Assembly (NCBI RefSeq): GCF_016294135.1
Contig: NZ_JAEDCO010000003.1
Span: forward strand, 1-64,000
DNA length: 64,000 nucleotides
Source: Methanobrevibacter ruminantium
GTDB taxonomy: Archaea; Methanobacteriota; Methanobacteria; Methanobacteriales; Methanobacteriaceae
Direction of reading: 5' to 3'
Each line of letters opens with the position of its first letter. Position 1 is the stretch's first letter. The notes below the pieces were generated by a model that saw nothing but the letters and a program-made list of their open reading frames with translations, was not told where the DNA came from and searched no databases. This document shows, one piece after another, positions 45,269 through 54,895 of this stretch. Made by a program: the position numbers and the translations under genes.

Positions 45269-47140
45269 TTATTTTAAAATCTTTTTGACTGTATTGGATT
45301 TGACCCAAATCTTTTTAGATCTGTATCTTATTCCAATGTAGCCTGGTTTAAGTCTTAAGATTTGACTTGAATAGCTTTCACCATTAATGTCAAAGATTAC
45401 AATTTGACCTACTTTTAACTCAAATAAGGTTCCATTGATGTATACTTCTTCAACATCGGTTTTTGCCTTATGCATCATCAATCTCTTTTGACCTTCTTCT
45501 ACAGGCTCTTCTGCAGGAGCAGCTCTTCTTGTACGTTTGGATTTCGCTTTAGCTTCAGACCTTTTGCGGACCTCTTCTTCGCTAATGCCTTTTGATCCTA
45601 AAATCTTTTTAGTGTTTTCTGCTCTGCGTACTTTCTCTTTCTCCTTAGCTTCTATCTTTTTATAGTCCTCTTTAGTGTAGACATTTGCATCTTTTTCAGA
45701 TGTTTCATCAGTTACATCTTCGAAGGAATCAGACAATTCCTCATCGTCAGTCTTATTGTAGGATTCCTTATTGATTTCCTTATAGATCTTGTCCACATCT
45801 TCGTTAGGTTGAGTTTTTGCCAAGTCTCTTTCCTCTTCATGGATAGGAGTGATTGTAATTGTATCTCCAATGTATTCAATTCCATCTCCCAAGTCTTGAG
45901 CATAATCATCAGGAACGATATCAACTTTAGTTTCCACTACAGTTGGCTGTTGTGGAGTATTAGCTTTTCTGAAGTTTCTGATGGATTTGATTGCACTGTT
46001 AATCAATTCATTTCCTGTAGAGAGTTTTTCTTCATTTCCTGAATTGATAGTAACAAAGTCATTTTCAGGACTTTCATCAACTTCAACCGGCTCTTCCTTA
46101 TTTAAGAGGATATGTAAATCATCATGATAGGAATCTTCTGCAGTTTGGGAAGTTTCTTCAGCTTTAGGAGCTTCGACAACTTCAGTTTTGACTTCTTCCA
46201 CTTTAGCTTCGGTTTCTGCTTTTGCTTCTTCCTTAGCTTCAGATGCTTGTTTGATCTTTTCAATAGTGGTTCCAATATCTGGAGTTTCAGCTTCCTCTTC
46301 CTCTTTAGCCATTTTCTCTTTAACTGCTCCAATGTCTTCAGCGGAGATATCTGCTAATTTCTCTTCAACATCTTCTTTAGCTTTTTCAATCTTCTTGATT
46401 AAATCAGCAGTGTCTGCTTCAGCTTTTTGAACGATTTCATCTTTTGCTTCTGCTTCAGCTTCAACAGCCTCTTCTGCTTGAGCGTCCTCTTCAATCTTTG
46501 CAGATTCCTTAATTTCTTCAATGGTTTCAGCAGGTTTAACAGACTTGACTACCTTTACATTTCCTTCTCCTTCTTCAACAACTAACTTATTAGCTTCGCC
46601 AGAAATGAATTCCTTTTGCTTTTCAGTCATTGGAACTTGACGAGCTTCAGGCTGTTTATCTCCTTGTCTTGCACTGTTAATGGTTGCAGTATGTTCTGGT
46701 TTAATAGGTTCTTGGAAAGATTTAACCTCTTCTTCCTTATTCATTTGGGTTTTTACTCTTTCCGGGGTTCTAGGAACATTTTTAGGAACAGGTTGAGCTC
46801 TTCTAAATTTTCTAGCTTGTTTTTGAGGAGCTTCATCCATAGCTTTTGCTCTTTGTCTCAATAAAGCAGTTGTTCCACCTACATCTCCATTTTCAACGTC
46901 ATCAATAGTGTTTGCATATAATTGAGCTTCACTTAAGTTAGCACGGTTTCTTCTTTGTGCTTTTCTGGTTCTTTTACGTTTTTCATTGTCATAGTCAGAT
47001 TTTGTGCTATTGATGAATTCCGCTAATCTTTCTTCTTCATTGTCTTTTTCCTTATCCTTATAGTATATCTTAACAATTATTATGGAAATTATTCCAATAA
47101 GTGCTATAAGAATAAGCAGTATTGCTGTTATTTCCTTCAT
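45269..47140 (-). CDS. Membrane-anchored Glu/Ala/Lys-rich protein with conserved C-terminal domain
   Basis: 623 residues in three parts. An N-terminal membrane helix (ITAILLILIALIGIISIIIV) is followed by a very basic stretch (EKRKRTRKAQRRNRAN). A long acidic low-complexity region (about 130-540) is rich in Glu, Ala and Lys and partly coiled coil. A compact C-terminal beta domain follows (EVYINGTLFELKVGQIVIFDINGESYSSQILRLKPGYIGIRYRSKKIWV). Cytoplasmic tail orientation is likely from the basic residues. Family and role not recognised. Confidence 0.75.
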   Translation of the reverse strand: MKEITAILLILIALIGIISIIIVKIYYKDKEKDNEEERLAEFINSTKSDYDNEKRKRTRKAQRRNRANLSEAQLYANTIDDVENGDVGGTTALLRQRAKAMDEAPQKQARKFRRAQPVPKNVPRTPERVKTQMNKEEEVKSFQEPIKPEHTATINSARQGDKQPEARQVPMTEKQKEFISGEANKLVVEEGEGNVKVVKSVKPAETIEEIKESAKIEEDAQAEEAVEAEAEAKDEIVQKAEADTADLIKKIEKAKEDVEEKLADISAEDIGAVKEKMAKEEEEAETPDIGTTIEKIKQASEAKEEAKAETEAKVEEVKTEVVEAPKAEETSQTAEDSYHDDLHILLNKEEPVEVDESPENDFVTINSGNEEKLSTGNELINSAIKSIRNFRKANTPQQPTVVETKVDIVPDDYAQDLGDGIEYIGDTITITPIHEEERDLAKTQPNEDVDKIYKEINKESYNKTDDEELSDSFEDVTDETSEKDANVYTKEDYKKIEAKEKEKVRRAENTKKILGSKGISEEEVRKRSEAKAKSKRTRRAAPAEEPVEEGQKRLMMHKAKTDVEEVYINGTLFELKVGQIVIFDINGESYSSQILRLKPGYIGIRYRSKKIWVKSNTVKKILK

Positions 47141-47610
47141 TTTTTCACCGAATTAATCTTGTTTTAATATATTTGATTTACCTTATAATCTAAGCATGAA
47201 ATTGGATAGGACAATATGTAATCATAATATAGGATAATGCATGTTCCTCATGAACAATATTGGTATAACAATATGGGTAAGTCATACATTATCTTATAGT
47301 ATTATATGTATATCTTTTTTATTTTATTTATACATTAGTTTTATATTTTTTTGAGAGGGCATAACTTTTTAAAAATTTGTATTATTTTTCCAAGTTTTCA
47401 CCTTTTTAATACACAATTTTAAATAATATATTTAATAAATAATTAAGTGTTAAATAGTTAGAAATCTAGTTAGAAATTATTAATTAAGTTAATTTTAGAG
47501 ATTTTAGTTATTCGAAGTGGGATTATATTAATTGTAATTTTGGTGTTTTAGACTTTTATTAACTAATGATTTTAATTATTTAAATTTTTAAATTAGTCTG
47601 AGGTAAAAAC
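47141..47610. promoter_or_regulatory. Divergent promoter region with a 12-bp hairpin
   Basis: 470 bp between the membrane-anchored protein gene and dapL. TATAGGATAATG (47228-47239) pairs with CATTATCTTATA (47287-47298) with one G-U. Inside lies TGTTC-CTCAT-GAACA and two CAATAT repeats. It could be an operator region or a leader structure for the leftward gene; TATA-like sequences occur on both sides. Confidence 0.4.
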
Positions 47611-48843
47611 ATGGTTAAAATTAATGAAAACTATCTTTTATTGCAAAATAGTTATCTTTTTGTTGAAGTAAATAGGCGTGCAGCTAAATACATGGAAGAA
47701 AATCCTGATAAAAACGTTATTAAAATGGGTATTGGAGATGTAACAAAACCTTTAGTTCCTACTGTAATCAAGGCTTTCAAGGATGCTATTGATGAAATGG
47801 CAGATGGTGACACCTTTATGGGTTACGGTCCAGAACAAGGTTACGACTTTTTAGCTGAAGCTATCATTAAAAATGACTTTAATAAATGGGGAGTGGACTT
47901 AGATCTTGATGAAGTGTTCATTTCCGACGGTGCAAAATGTGATACCGGTAACATCCAGGAAATATTTGCATTGGATAATGTGATTGCAGTAACTGACCCT
48001 GTTTATCCTGTATACGTTGACACCAATGTAATGGCAGGAAGATCCGGCAACATTAAAGATGATGGAATGTATGAGAATATCGTTTACCTTCCTTGCACTG
48101 AAGAAAATGGCTTTGTTCCAGAACTTCCTACAGAACCAGTGGATTTAATCTACCTCTGTTTCCCAAACAACCCAACTGGAACCACTTTAACAAAAGACCA
48201 ATTGGCTAAATTTGTAGAGTACGCTAAGGAAAATGATGCTCTTATCCTATTCGATGCAGCGTATGAAGTTTTCATCACCGAAGATGATGTGCCTCACACA
48301 ATCTATGAAATTGACGGTGCAAAGGAAGTTGCTATTGAATTCAGAAGCTTTTCAAAAACTGCAGGATTCACTGGTACCCGTTGCGCTTACACAGTTGTTC
48401 CTAAGGATATCAAGATCAAGGATGCTGAAGGCATTGAGCAATCAGTAAATGAATTATGGAACAGAAGACAAACCACTAAGTTCAATGGTGTTTCCTATCC
48501 TGTCCAAAAGGCTGCAGAAGCAGTTTACACTGAAGAAGGGCAAAAGGAAATCATGGCAAACATAGAATATTACTTGGAAAATGCTAAAATCATTCGTGAA
48601 AGCTTATCTGATATTGGATTGAATGTTTACGGTGGAGTGAACTCCCCTTACATTTGGGTAAAGACTCCAAATGACATGGAATCCTGGGACTTCTTCGATT
48701 TACTCTTGGAAGAGGCTAATATTGTAGGTACTCCGGGTTCCGGATTCGGTCCAAGCGGTGAAGGTTACTTAAGATTAACTGCATTCAACACTTTAGAAAA
48801 CACTAAAGAAGCTATGTCTAGAATTTCTAAATTATCATTCTAG
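47611..48843 (+). CDS. dapL: LL-diaminopimelate aminotransferase
   Basis: PLP enzyme converting tetrahydrodipicolinate to LL-diaminopimelate for lysine synthesis. 410 residues: MGIGDVTKPLVPTVIKAFKDA (about 46-66), YGPEQGYDFLAEAI, LCFPNNPTGTTL, LILFDAAYEVFI and FRSFSKTAGFTGTRCAY, whose Lys binds PLP. GSGFGPSGEGYLRLTAF near the end is typical. GAGGTAAAAAC precedes the ATG. Confidence 0.95.
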   Translation: MVKINENYLLLQNSYLFVEVNRRAAKYMEENPDKNVIKMGIGDVTKPLVPTVIKAFKDAIDEMADGDTFMGYGPEQGYDFLAEAIIKNDFNKWGVDLDLDEVFISDGAKCDTGNIQEIFALDNVIAVTDPVYPVYVDTNVMAGRSGNIKDDGMYENIVYLPCTEENGFVPELPTEPVDLIYLCFPNNPTGTTLTKDQLAKFVEYAKENDALILFDAAYEVFITEDDVPHTIYEIDGAKEVAIEFRSFSKTAGFTGTRCAYTVVPKDIKIKDAEGIEQSVNELWNRRQTTKFNGVSYPVQKAAEAVYTEEGQKEIMANIEYYLENAKIIRESLSDIGLNVYGGVNSPYIWVKTPNDMESWDFFDLLLEEANIVGTPGSGFGPSGEGYLRLTAFNTLENTKEAMSRISKLSF

Positions 48844-48886
48844 ATTTTTTATTTTTTATTTTTTTTAAATTTTTATTGGTGAAAAA

Positions 48887-49567
48887 ATGGAAGTTAATTC
48901 TTTATTAATTGAAGAAAATGATGATTTACAGGATTTATTCTCTAAATATGGTGCTTTAGCATTAGAAAAGCAGGAAATATTATCAAGCATTGTTGGAGAT
49001 GCTGAACCTGAATTGGACATTGAAAAGGGAATTATTAAGTTTGGCGAAAAAGAATTTCCTATTCAATTGATTGGATTCTTGGACCCTGATGAAGACACCT
49101 GGTCATGGGCATGGGATAATGAGGATATAGGTTTTCCAGAAGCTTTAATTGAAGAGGCAAAGGCTATAAAAGAATTTGGTCAAGAACAGAATGTTCCACA
49201 ATTTTCTGAAAATGTCTTTGCAGCAAACTTGACTGAAGCTCATATATTGACTATGACTGTATCTTCCCTCTTTAGCAATGATGCATATTGTGCTGTTAAT
49301 TACGGAGGCTTCGTATTCTTTGTAACCATTGAGTCTGATGAGATTGAGATTAGTGATGACATTGACGTATTTGCAAATGTAATTAATGATTTCCATCGTA
49401 AGTTTGAAGTAAATCATTTAAAGGCTTTGAGAGGTTATGCAGAAATTAAATGTTATGAATACAAGTACAGGGATGAGTTTTGTATTGTTAAGGTTGGAGA
49501 TGACAGAATAGTTGTCACTTTGACTGAAAGAAAAAACATTTATGCCATTAAAATCATTAGGGCTTAA
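48887..49567 (+). CDS. Hypothetical protein, DUF6882-like
   Basis: 226 residues, acidic, no membrane segment. The stretch PIQLIGFLDPDEDTWSWAWDNEDIGFPE (about 56-83) resembles the Trp-rich core of DUF6882, a family of unknown function often found near toxin/immunity-type genes in bacteria. GGTGAAAAA precedes the ATG. First of four consecutive small acidic genes (48887-51497). Confidence 0.7.
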   Translation: MEVNSLLIEENDDLQDLFSKYGALALEKQEILSSIVGDAEPELDIEKGIIKFGEKEFPIQLIGFLDPDEDTWSWAWDNEDIGFPEALIEEAKAIKEFGQEQNVPQFSENVFAANLTEAHILTMTVSSLFSNDAYCAVNYGGFVFFVTIESDEIEISDDIDVFANVINDFHRKFEVNHLKALRGYAEIKCYEYKYRDEFCIVKVGDDRIVVTLTERKNIYAIKIIRA

Positions 49568-49653
49568 TGATTTCTATTTTTTTATTTTTTATTTTTCTAC
49601 TTTTTTTTATAATTTGCTTTTATTTATCTAATTAAAGTCTAATGGGTGTTATT

Positions 49654-50283
49654 ATGGATAAGGAACTGATTGATGAGATCAATTATGAAATTCAGGTATT
49701 GATTAAAATTGGATTTTATAGTGATGATGAGATTTTAGAGATAATTGATGATGAGTTTATTGAAGAGGATATTTCTAAAGATCTTATTTCAAATCTTCTT
49801 TTGGAAAATAATGAAAATCTAGAGGAATTGAAAGAGGATTCAGATGATTTTATCAAATTAAGCAAGGCCTTTGATGATTTGACAAAGGAAAAGATCATTT
49901 CCATTCATAATGCTGGCTATGACATTGAAGAGGGAATTCAGGATTCATTTGAATTGTTTACACATTTGAAAAACAATAAGTATGAGCCTATAGGATTTTG
50001 TTTCTATACCTTTGAAGACATTGAAAATGCAATTGAGGAGAATGCATTGAATATTGCATTTGGCGATTTTGAGTATGATGAGAAAAAAGGCTTAAAAATA
50101 GCTAAAAAGATTGTTAAAGCCTTGAAAGACTATGGTTTTGAAATCAATTGGGGTGAATCCGTAGATGAAATAATTGAAATAGAGAATTTCAATTGGAAAA
50201 AGAAATATGATGGAAAGGATTATTCCATGGATGGAGCCCTTGAAGACTTTATTAGATTAAACAGTGAAGAAAATGAACAATAG
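49654..50283 (+). CDS. Hypothetical protein, DUF6891-like
   Basis: 209 residues, very acidic. The C-terminal half (PIGFCFYTFEDIENAIEENALNIAFGDFE...LKDYGFEINWGES) resembles DUF6891. The ATG at 49654 is preferred because GGGTG at 49644-49648 lies just upstream. Its end overlaps the next gene. Function unknown. Confidence 0.68.
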   Translation: MDKELIDEINYEIQVLIKIGFYSDDEILEIIDDEFIEEDISKDLISNLLLENNENLEELKEDSDDFIKLSKAFDDLTKEKIISIHNAGYDIEEGIQDSFELFTHLKNNKYEPIGFCFYTFEDIENAIEENALNIAFGDFEYDEKKGLKIAKKIVKALKDYGFEINWGESVDEIIEIENFNWKKKYDGKDYSMDGALEDFIRLNSEENEQ

Positions 50284-50917
50284 ATCCAAAGATATTATTG
50301 AAGATGCCATTTCACAGGGAAAATGGGTTTGGCTTGAAATAGATGACAATTCAAATTCACTTTATCTTGAATTTGAGAATCTCAAATTGTCTTCAAGACC
50401 TATTTTAGACAATACATATAGGGGAGAATTAGCCATTAGATTTGGTCAAAACATTTATTTGGCATTGTTCTTTAATGAAAAAGAAAATCTTGATTTCTTA
50501 AGATTCGATGAGGATTATCTGAATCAATTGCTGAATTTCAATGAATATTTATCTTTAAGATATCCCTATTTCTATCAGGAATTTTCAAAAAAAGTCAAGG
50601 GATTCAAATTCCAGAATCATGATTATTTAACTGAAATTGAAGCAAAATACAAGTTTAAGAAGGTTTTGGCAGATAAAAGAAATGAGAATGAGAATAATGA
50701 TTTCATATTGTCCTTTGAATGTGAGGAAATGGCTATTGCTGTAGGTGGAGACTTCATCAATTTTTTCAATGATTTTGAAGCATTGGATGATGATGAGATT
50801 AAAAGGGTTTCAAATACCTGGATGATGTATTATTTGGATTATTGGAACAAGAAAGGAACTGATAAGGAGTATGATGAAGATCCTCTTTGCGAAGAGTTTC
50901 CTCTAAAGGAAGTATGA
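50273..50917 (+). CDS. Hypothetical protein, about 214 residues
   Basis: Acidic soluble protein, no family recognised. It starts inside the last codons of the DUF6891-like gene (11-nt overlap if the ATG at 50273 is used), implying translational coupling. ISQGKWVWLEIDDNSNSLYLEFENL near the start and FECEEMAIAVGGDFINFFNDFEAL near residue 150 are its most ordered parts. Confidence 0.65.
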   Translation: MNNRSKDIIEDAISQGKWVWLEIDDNSNSLYLEFENLKLSSRPILDNTYRGELAIRFGQNIYLALFFNEKENLDFLRFDEDYLNQLLNFNEYLSLRYPYFYQEFSKKVKGFKFQNHDYLTEIEAKYKFKKVLADKRNENENNDFILSFECEEMAIAVGGDFINFFNDFEALDDDEIKRVSNTWMMYYLDYWNKKGTDKEYDEDPLCEEFPLKEV

Positions 50918-50954
50918 TTTTGATTCTCTCTAAACTAATCGTTTTGGTGAATTT

Positions 50955-51497
50955 ATGGAACAATTGAAAAAAGGTTATAACTATTTGGAAGACAACAGCC
51001 ATTTCTTTGGAGAAGTGCCTAATAATCGTGCAGTAGAGATTGCTGACTATAAGTTCTTCTGGGATGCAACTGATGAACTTTCTCCTTTTGGATGTGAAGA
51101 GGCGTATATTGCATTTTGTGAAATTTCAAACTGGTTGGCTGAAAATCCAAAAACCTCTATAATCGAATGTTTCATATGGATTTTAGAGTCTTGGGACTTG
51201 GAATTGGAAGACTTTAATGATGACATCATTGAAAGTAAAAATATATTGAAAATCATTCAGGATATGGACTTTTACGAGGAATTGATGAGTCTTGACTATA
51301 CAATAATAGCCACTGGCTTTGGGCAATTGATTCTTCAGGGAAAGATTGATGAGGATGTAAAGAACATTATTCAATTATCCATTTTACGTCAAATGAATTC
51401 ACATGTCTTGGATGCATTTTTAGCAAACAATGAGCAATTCAAGTATGAGAGATACTTATATCTTCAAAAGCTATTGGAAATATTGGAAGATGCTTAA
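50955..51497 (+). CDS. Hypothetical protein, YfeS-like
   Basis: 180 residues. YKFFWDATDELSPFGCEEAYIAFCEISNWLAENP (about 33-66) resembles the core of uncharacterised YfeS-type proteins. The rest is helical. It follows the previous gene by 37 nt and closes the group of four small acidic proteins. Confidence 0.65.
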   Translation: MEQLKKGYNYLEDNSHFFGEVPNNRAVEIADYKFFWDATDELSPFGCEEAYIAFCEISNWLAENPKTSIIECFIWILESWDLELEDFNDDIIESKNILKIIQDMDFYEELMSLDYTIIATGFGQLILQGKIDEDVKNIIQLSILRQMNSHVLDAFLANNEQFKYERYLYLQKLLEILEDA

Positions 51498-51776
51498 AAA
51501 TCTTCACTTTTCCTATTGGATTCCGCTATTTTTCTATAATTTTGTATATTCTTTAAAGCTATTTTTTAATTTTTTCAATTCATGATAATCTTTATTAATG
51601 TTGAAAAATATAATATATATGGTTATCGAACTATATTTAACAACTTACTATACTTAAATTATACTTAAAGCTATGCTTAAACATTAAATTCAAATTATAA
51701 TAATTATGCAATTTTAAACTACACTTAGACTTGTTGTAAAACTAACTAAAATAATATTTTAAAAAGGAGATTTTAA

Positions 51777-52796
51777 ATGACTTGTAGTATACTAGTTGGT
51801 GGAGCTTGGGGAGATGAAGGTAAAGGAAAATGCATTACCTATCTCTGTGATAATGATAAGCCAAGTATTATTGCCCGTGCAGGTGTTGGGCCAAATGCAG
51901 GGCATTCTGTTGAATTCAATGGAGAAAAATATGGTTTAAGATTAACTCCATCTGGTTTTGTTCATAAAGATGCTCAACTCATGATTGGTGCAGGAGTTTT
52001 AGTAAACCCAGATGTATTATTTAAGGAATTCGAAGACTTGAAGAAATACAATGTAAAGGAAAGAATGCTTGTAGACCCAAGATGCGCAATCATTACTGAG
52101 GAACATATTTCCAGAGATAAAAATTCCGAGCATTTGGCTAAAAAGATTGGAAGTACAGGATCCGGTTGCGGGCCTGCTAATTCAGACCATGTACTGAGGT
52201 CAGTTGGCCTTGCAAAGGATGTTCCTGAACTTGAAGATTATCTTGCTGATGTCTCTCTTGCATGCAATGAAGCTATTGGCAATGGAGAAGACGTATTCAT
52301 TGAAGGTTCCCAAGGATTTGCACTTTCACTTTATTACGGATCATATCCGTATGTAACCAGCAAGGACACTACTGCATCAACTTTTGCAGCAGATGTCGGT
52401 GTAGGGCCAACTAAAGTGGATGAGGTCATAAATGTATTCAAATCCTACATTTCCCGTGTTGGAGAAGGTCCTTTCCCAACAGAAATGACTCAAGAGGAAG
52501 CTGAAAGCAAAGGTCTTGAAGAGTATGGTGTTGTAACTGGAAGACGTAGAAGAATCGGTTACTTTGATATGGAACTTGCTAAGGAATCCTGCAGAATAAA
52601 TGGAGCTACCCAAATAGCTTTAACATGTGTCGATAAGTTATTTGACTGCGCTCGTGTACAGGATTACGGCCAATTATCTGCTGAAACCAAGGCTTTCATT
52701 TCAGAAATAGAACAAGAGACTGGTGTGCCAGTAACAATCATTTCAACTGGGCCTGACTTAAAGGACACTATTGACTTAAGAAAAGAATTATTATAA
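51777..52796 (+). CDS. purA: Adenylosuccinate synthetase
   Basis: Joins IMP and aspartate with GTP in AMP synthesis. 339 residues, the short archaeal form (bacterial enzymes are about 430). VGGAWGDEGKGKCITYL (P-loop, about 7-23), ARAGVGPNAGHSV, GSTGSGCGPANSDHVLR, EGSQGFALSLYYGSYPYVTSKDTTAS and VTGRRRRIGYFD are family blocks. AAGGAGAT precedes the ATG. Confidence 0.96.
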   Translation: MTCSILVGGAWGDEGKGKCITYLCDNDKPSIIARAGVGPNAGHSVEFNGEKYGLRLTPSGFVHKDAQLMIGAGVLVNPDVLFKEFEDLKKYNVKERMLVDPRCAIITEEHISRDKNSEHLAKKIGSTGSGCGPANSDHVLRSVGLAKDVPELEDYLADVSLACNEAIGNGEDVFIEGSQGFALSLYYGSYPYVTSKDTTASTFAADVGVGPTKVDEVINVFKSYISRVGEGPFPTEMTQEEAESKGLEEYGVVTGRRRRIGYFDMELAKESCRINGATQIALTCVDKLFDCARVQDYGQLSAETKAFISEIEQETGVPVTIISTGPDLKDTIDLRKELL

Positions 52797-52871
52797 TTCT
52801 TTTTCACTTTTTACTATTTTTTTATTTTTCTTATTTTTTTAATAATTTTTTATTTAATTAATTTTAATTAT

Positions 52872-54637
52872 CTACTTTTTAAAAACTGATTTTAACTTTC
52901 TTAATGGTTTTGTAATTTTCCATGAATTTGAATTTAATAAGCTTTTTATTTCTTTATTCTTTTTCTTTATCGCTCTGTCTTTCCTCTTCATCACTTTATT
53001 TTTCTTTTCAATCTCTTTATTTTTCAAAGCGATCTCTTTTTGAACTTTATCATATTTTTCGATATTTTCTAAAGGTATTATTTTTTCTCTTAAATAAGGG
53101 GGATGGTCTATTATATAATTTAAGAAATTATTTTCCCATGTTCTGAACAAATCTAAATTTCCGATATCTAAATTGAGATGATTGTATATTTTTTCAATAT
53201 TCGTAAATTCATTTACAAAATGGTTGAAGATGAGATGGGAATCGATTATTTCCCAAAATAGATATTCAAGGGGTATTGGGAAATTAAAGGTCTATTCATA
53301 ATCAATAGCAGTAAATTCACCATCAACTAAGAATAGGTTGTTGAAATTCAAATCCCAATTGGATTTTTCGTGGCAATGGAATTTAATGTCGGATTTCACC
53401 TTAAAAATCTTCAAGAATTCTTCAGTGGCATATTCATCAGATTCAAATGAATTATAGAACATTGCATCATAAAAAGATTCAATTAACTTAAAGAATTTTT
53501 CTTTATCTTTTTTAACAACTGCATCAAGAAGCAAATATTCATAGGATGATTGTTTTAATAAGTCATAATAAAGAGAATTCCCTTTCATTTCTGAATTTAA
53601 GCATCTGATTTTACCTATGTCATTTTTTCTTCCTTCAAACATTCTTTTTATATGGTCATTTGCTTTTGATGTTAAAGGGGATTTGGAAACTTTCCCATTA
53701 GACCAAATAATTGTATATGTGTTAAATTCCTCTTTTCTATCTGTAGCTATTTTAATGAAATCCATATCATCTGTTGGATAATCATTATCAGAGGATCTAA
53801 TTTCAATTAAAAAGGAATTGCTGAAATATTGGGATAAATTTTCTTCAGATACGATTAGATCTAATTTCTTTTCTTCAAAGAAGAGAATTCTTTCGTTACG
53901 ATATCTGTAAATGCCTTTATCAAGGATTGTGTTAATTAATTTGTCAGTATGAAGAATCTGAGGGAATTCGTGATCAGGATATGGGTAATAAAACTTATAA
54001 TTGGAAAAACCTGCTTTTTCAATGATCTTAGTGATTTCAGTCTTTGAAAATGTTTGGATTGAATCTGTGTTAAAGTATTCCTTGATTCCCGCGAACAGTT
54101 GATTTGTAGGTTCCTCTTTGAATCCTGCAAAGTACTTTAAGCCTAAACGATTGCTTAAGGCTAAGAATATCACTCCATCTTCCTTTAGGAATCCTTTTAG
54201 ATAATTCAAATAGTCAACATAAGGATTTTCAGACTTGACAAAGGATTTTGTATATTCAAAGACATTGCATAAAACGATATAATCAAATTTTTCCTCTAAT
54301 TCAATATCATCAAAATCAGAAAGCAAAACAGTTGCATCTTCAGCTCTTTTTGAGATGATATTGCATTTGACTGCCTATCCTCAATTGCAACGACACGATT
54401 GACTTTTTGTGTGAATAATGAGGTTAATTGGCCATAACCGGCACCTATCTCCAATAGGCTTCCTTCCTTTTTAAATGGATACCATATGAATAAGTCGTGT
54501 CTGAATGGAGAAAGGAAATAATGAAAATCATAATGATTATTGTTTCTTAAAGCATCAGCATAATCATTGTTTTCTAAAACAATGTCATATATCTTGTTTT
54601 CCAAATCTTCATTTTCGTATAGCCTTTGGCAATTCAT
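52872..54637 (-). pseudogene. Large SAM-dependent methyltransferase-like gene, broken by a frameshift and an in-frame TAG
   Basis: From ATG at 54637 the frame encodes FHYFLSPFRHDLF and the SAM motif LLEIGAGYGQLTSLF, then leaves frame near 54364-54370, where one base appears lost in an A-run. The continuing frame (AEDATVLLSDFDDIELEEKFDYIVLCNVFEY) runs to TAG at 53292-53294, in a spot (AIDYE-stop-TFNFPIP) where a Trp codon TGG is expected. It then stays open in the same frame to 52872. The last part is a Lys/Glu coiled coil ending NSNSWKITKPLRKLKSVFKK, as in surface-polysaccharide enzymes. The intact product would be about 588 residues. Confidence 0.8.
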
Positions 54638-54895
54638 ATTAAAAACCTTTTGTTGTTTTGCCGTAGTTTTTATTTTAATTTTAATTAAGAAAAAGATTAA
54701 AAAATTAATCAGTAAATAGATTTTTGTTCATTATTTAATATTATTTATTATTAATCTAATTAATAAGTTTTTAAAGAATTAGTGTTTAAATCTTAAAAGT
54801 TTTAAATTTTAAAAAATAGTACGAATAGTAGAAGGGTTAAGATAGTTGAAATTAAAAAGTAAATTTAAAAGAAAAAAAGAAAAAAGGTTCGATAA

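Noticed and set aside
42086..53294. Reading the two in-frame TAG codons as pyrrolysine
   Set aside because: Pyrrolysine is not known in Methanobacteriales, TAG ends several normal genes here (S13, the GATase subunit, RNase J), and both TAG-containing genes also have a frameshift.
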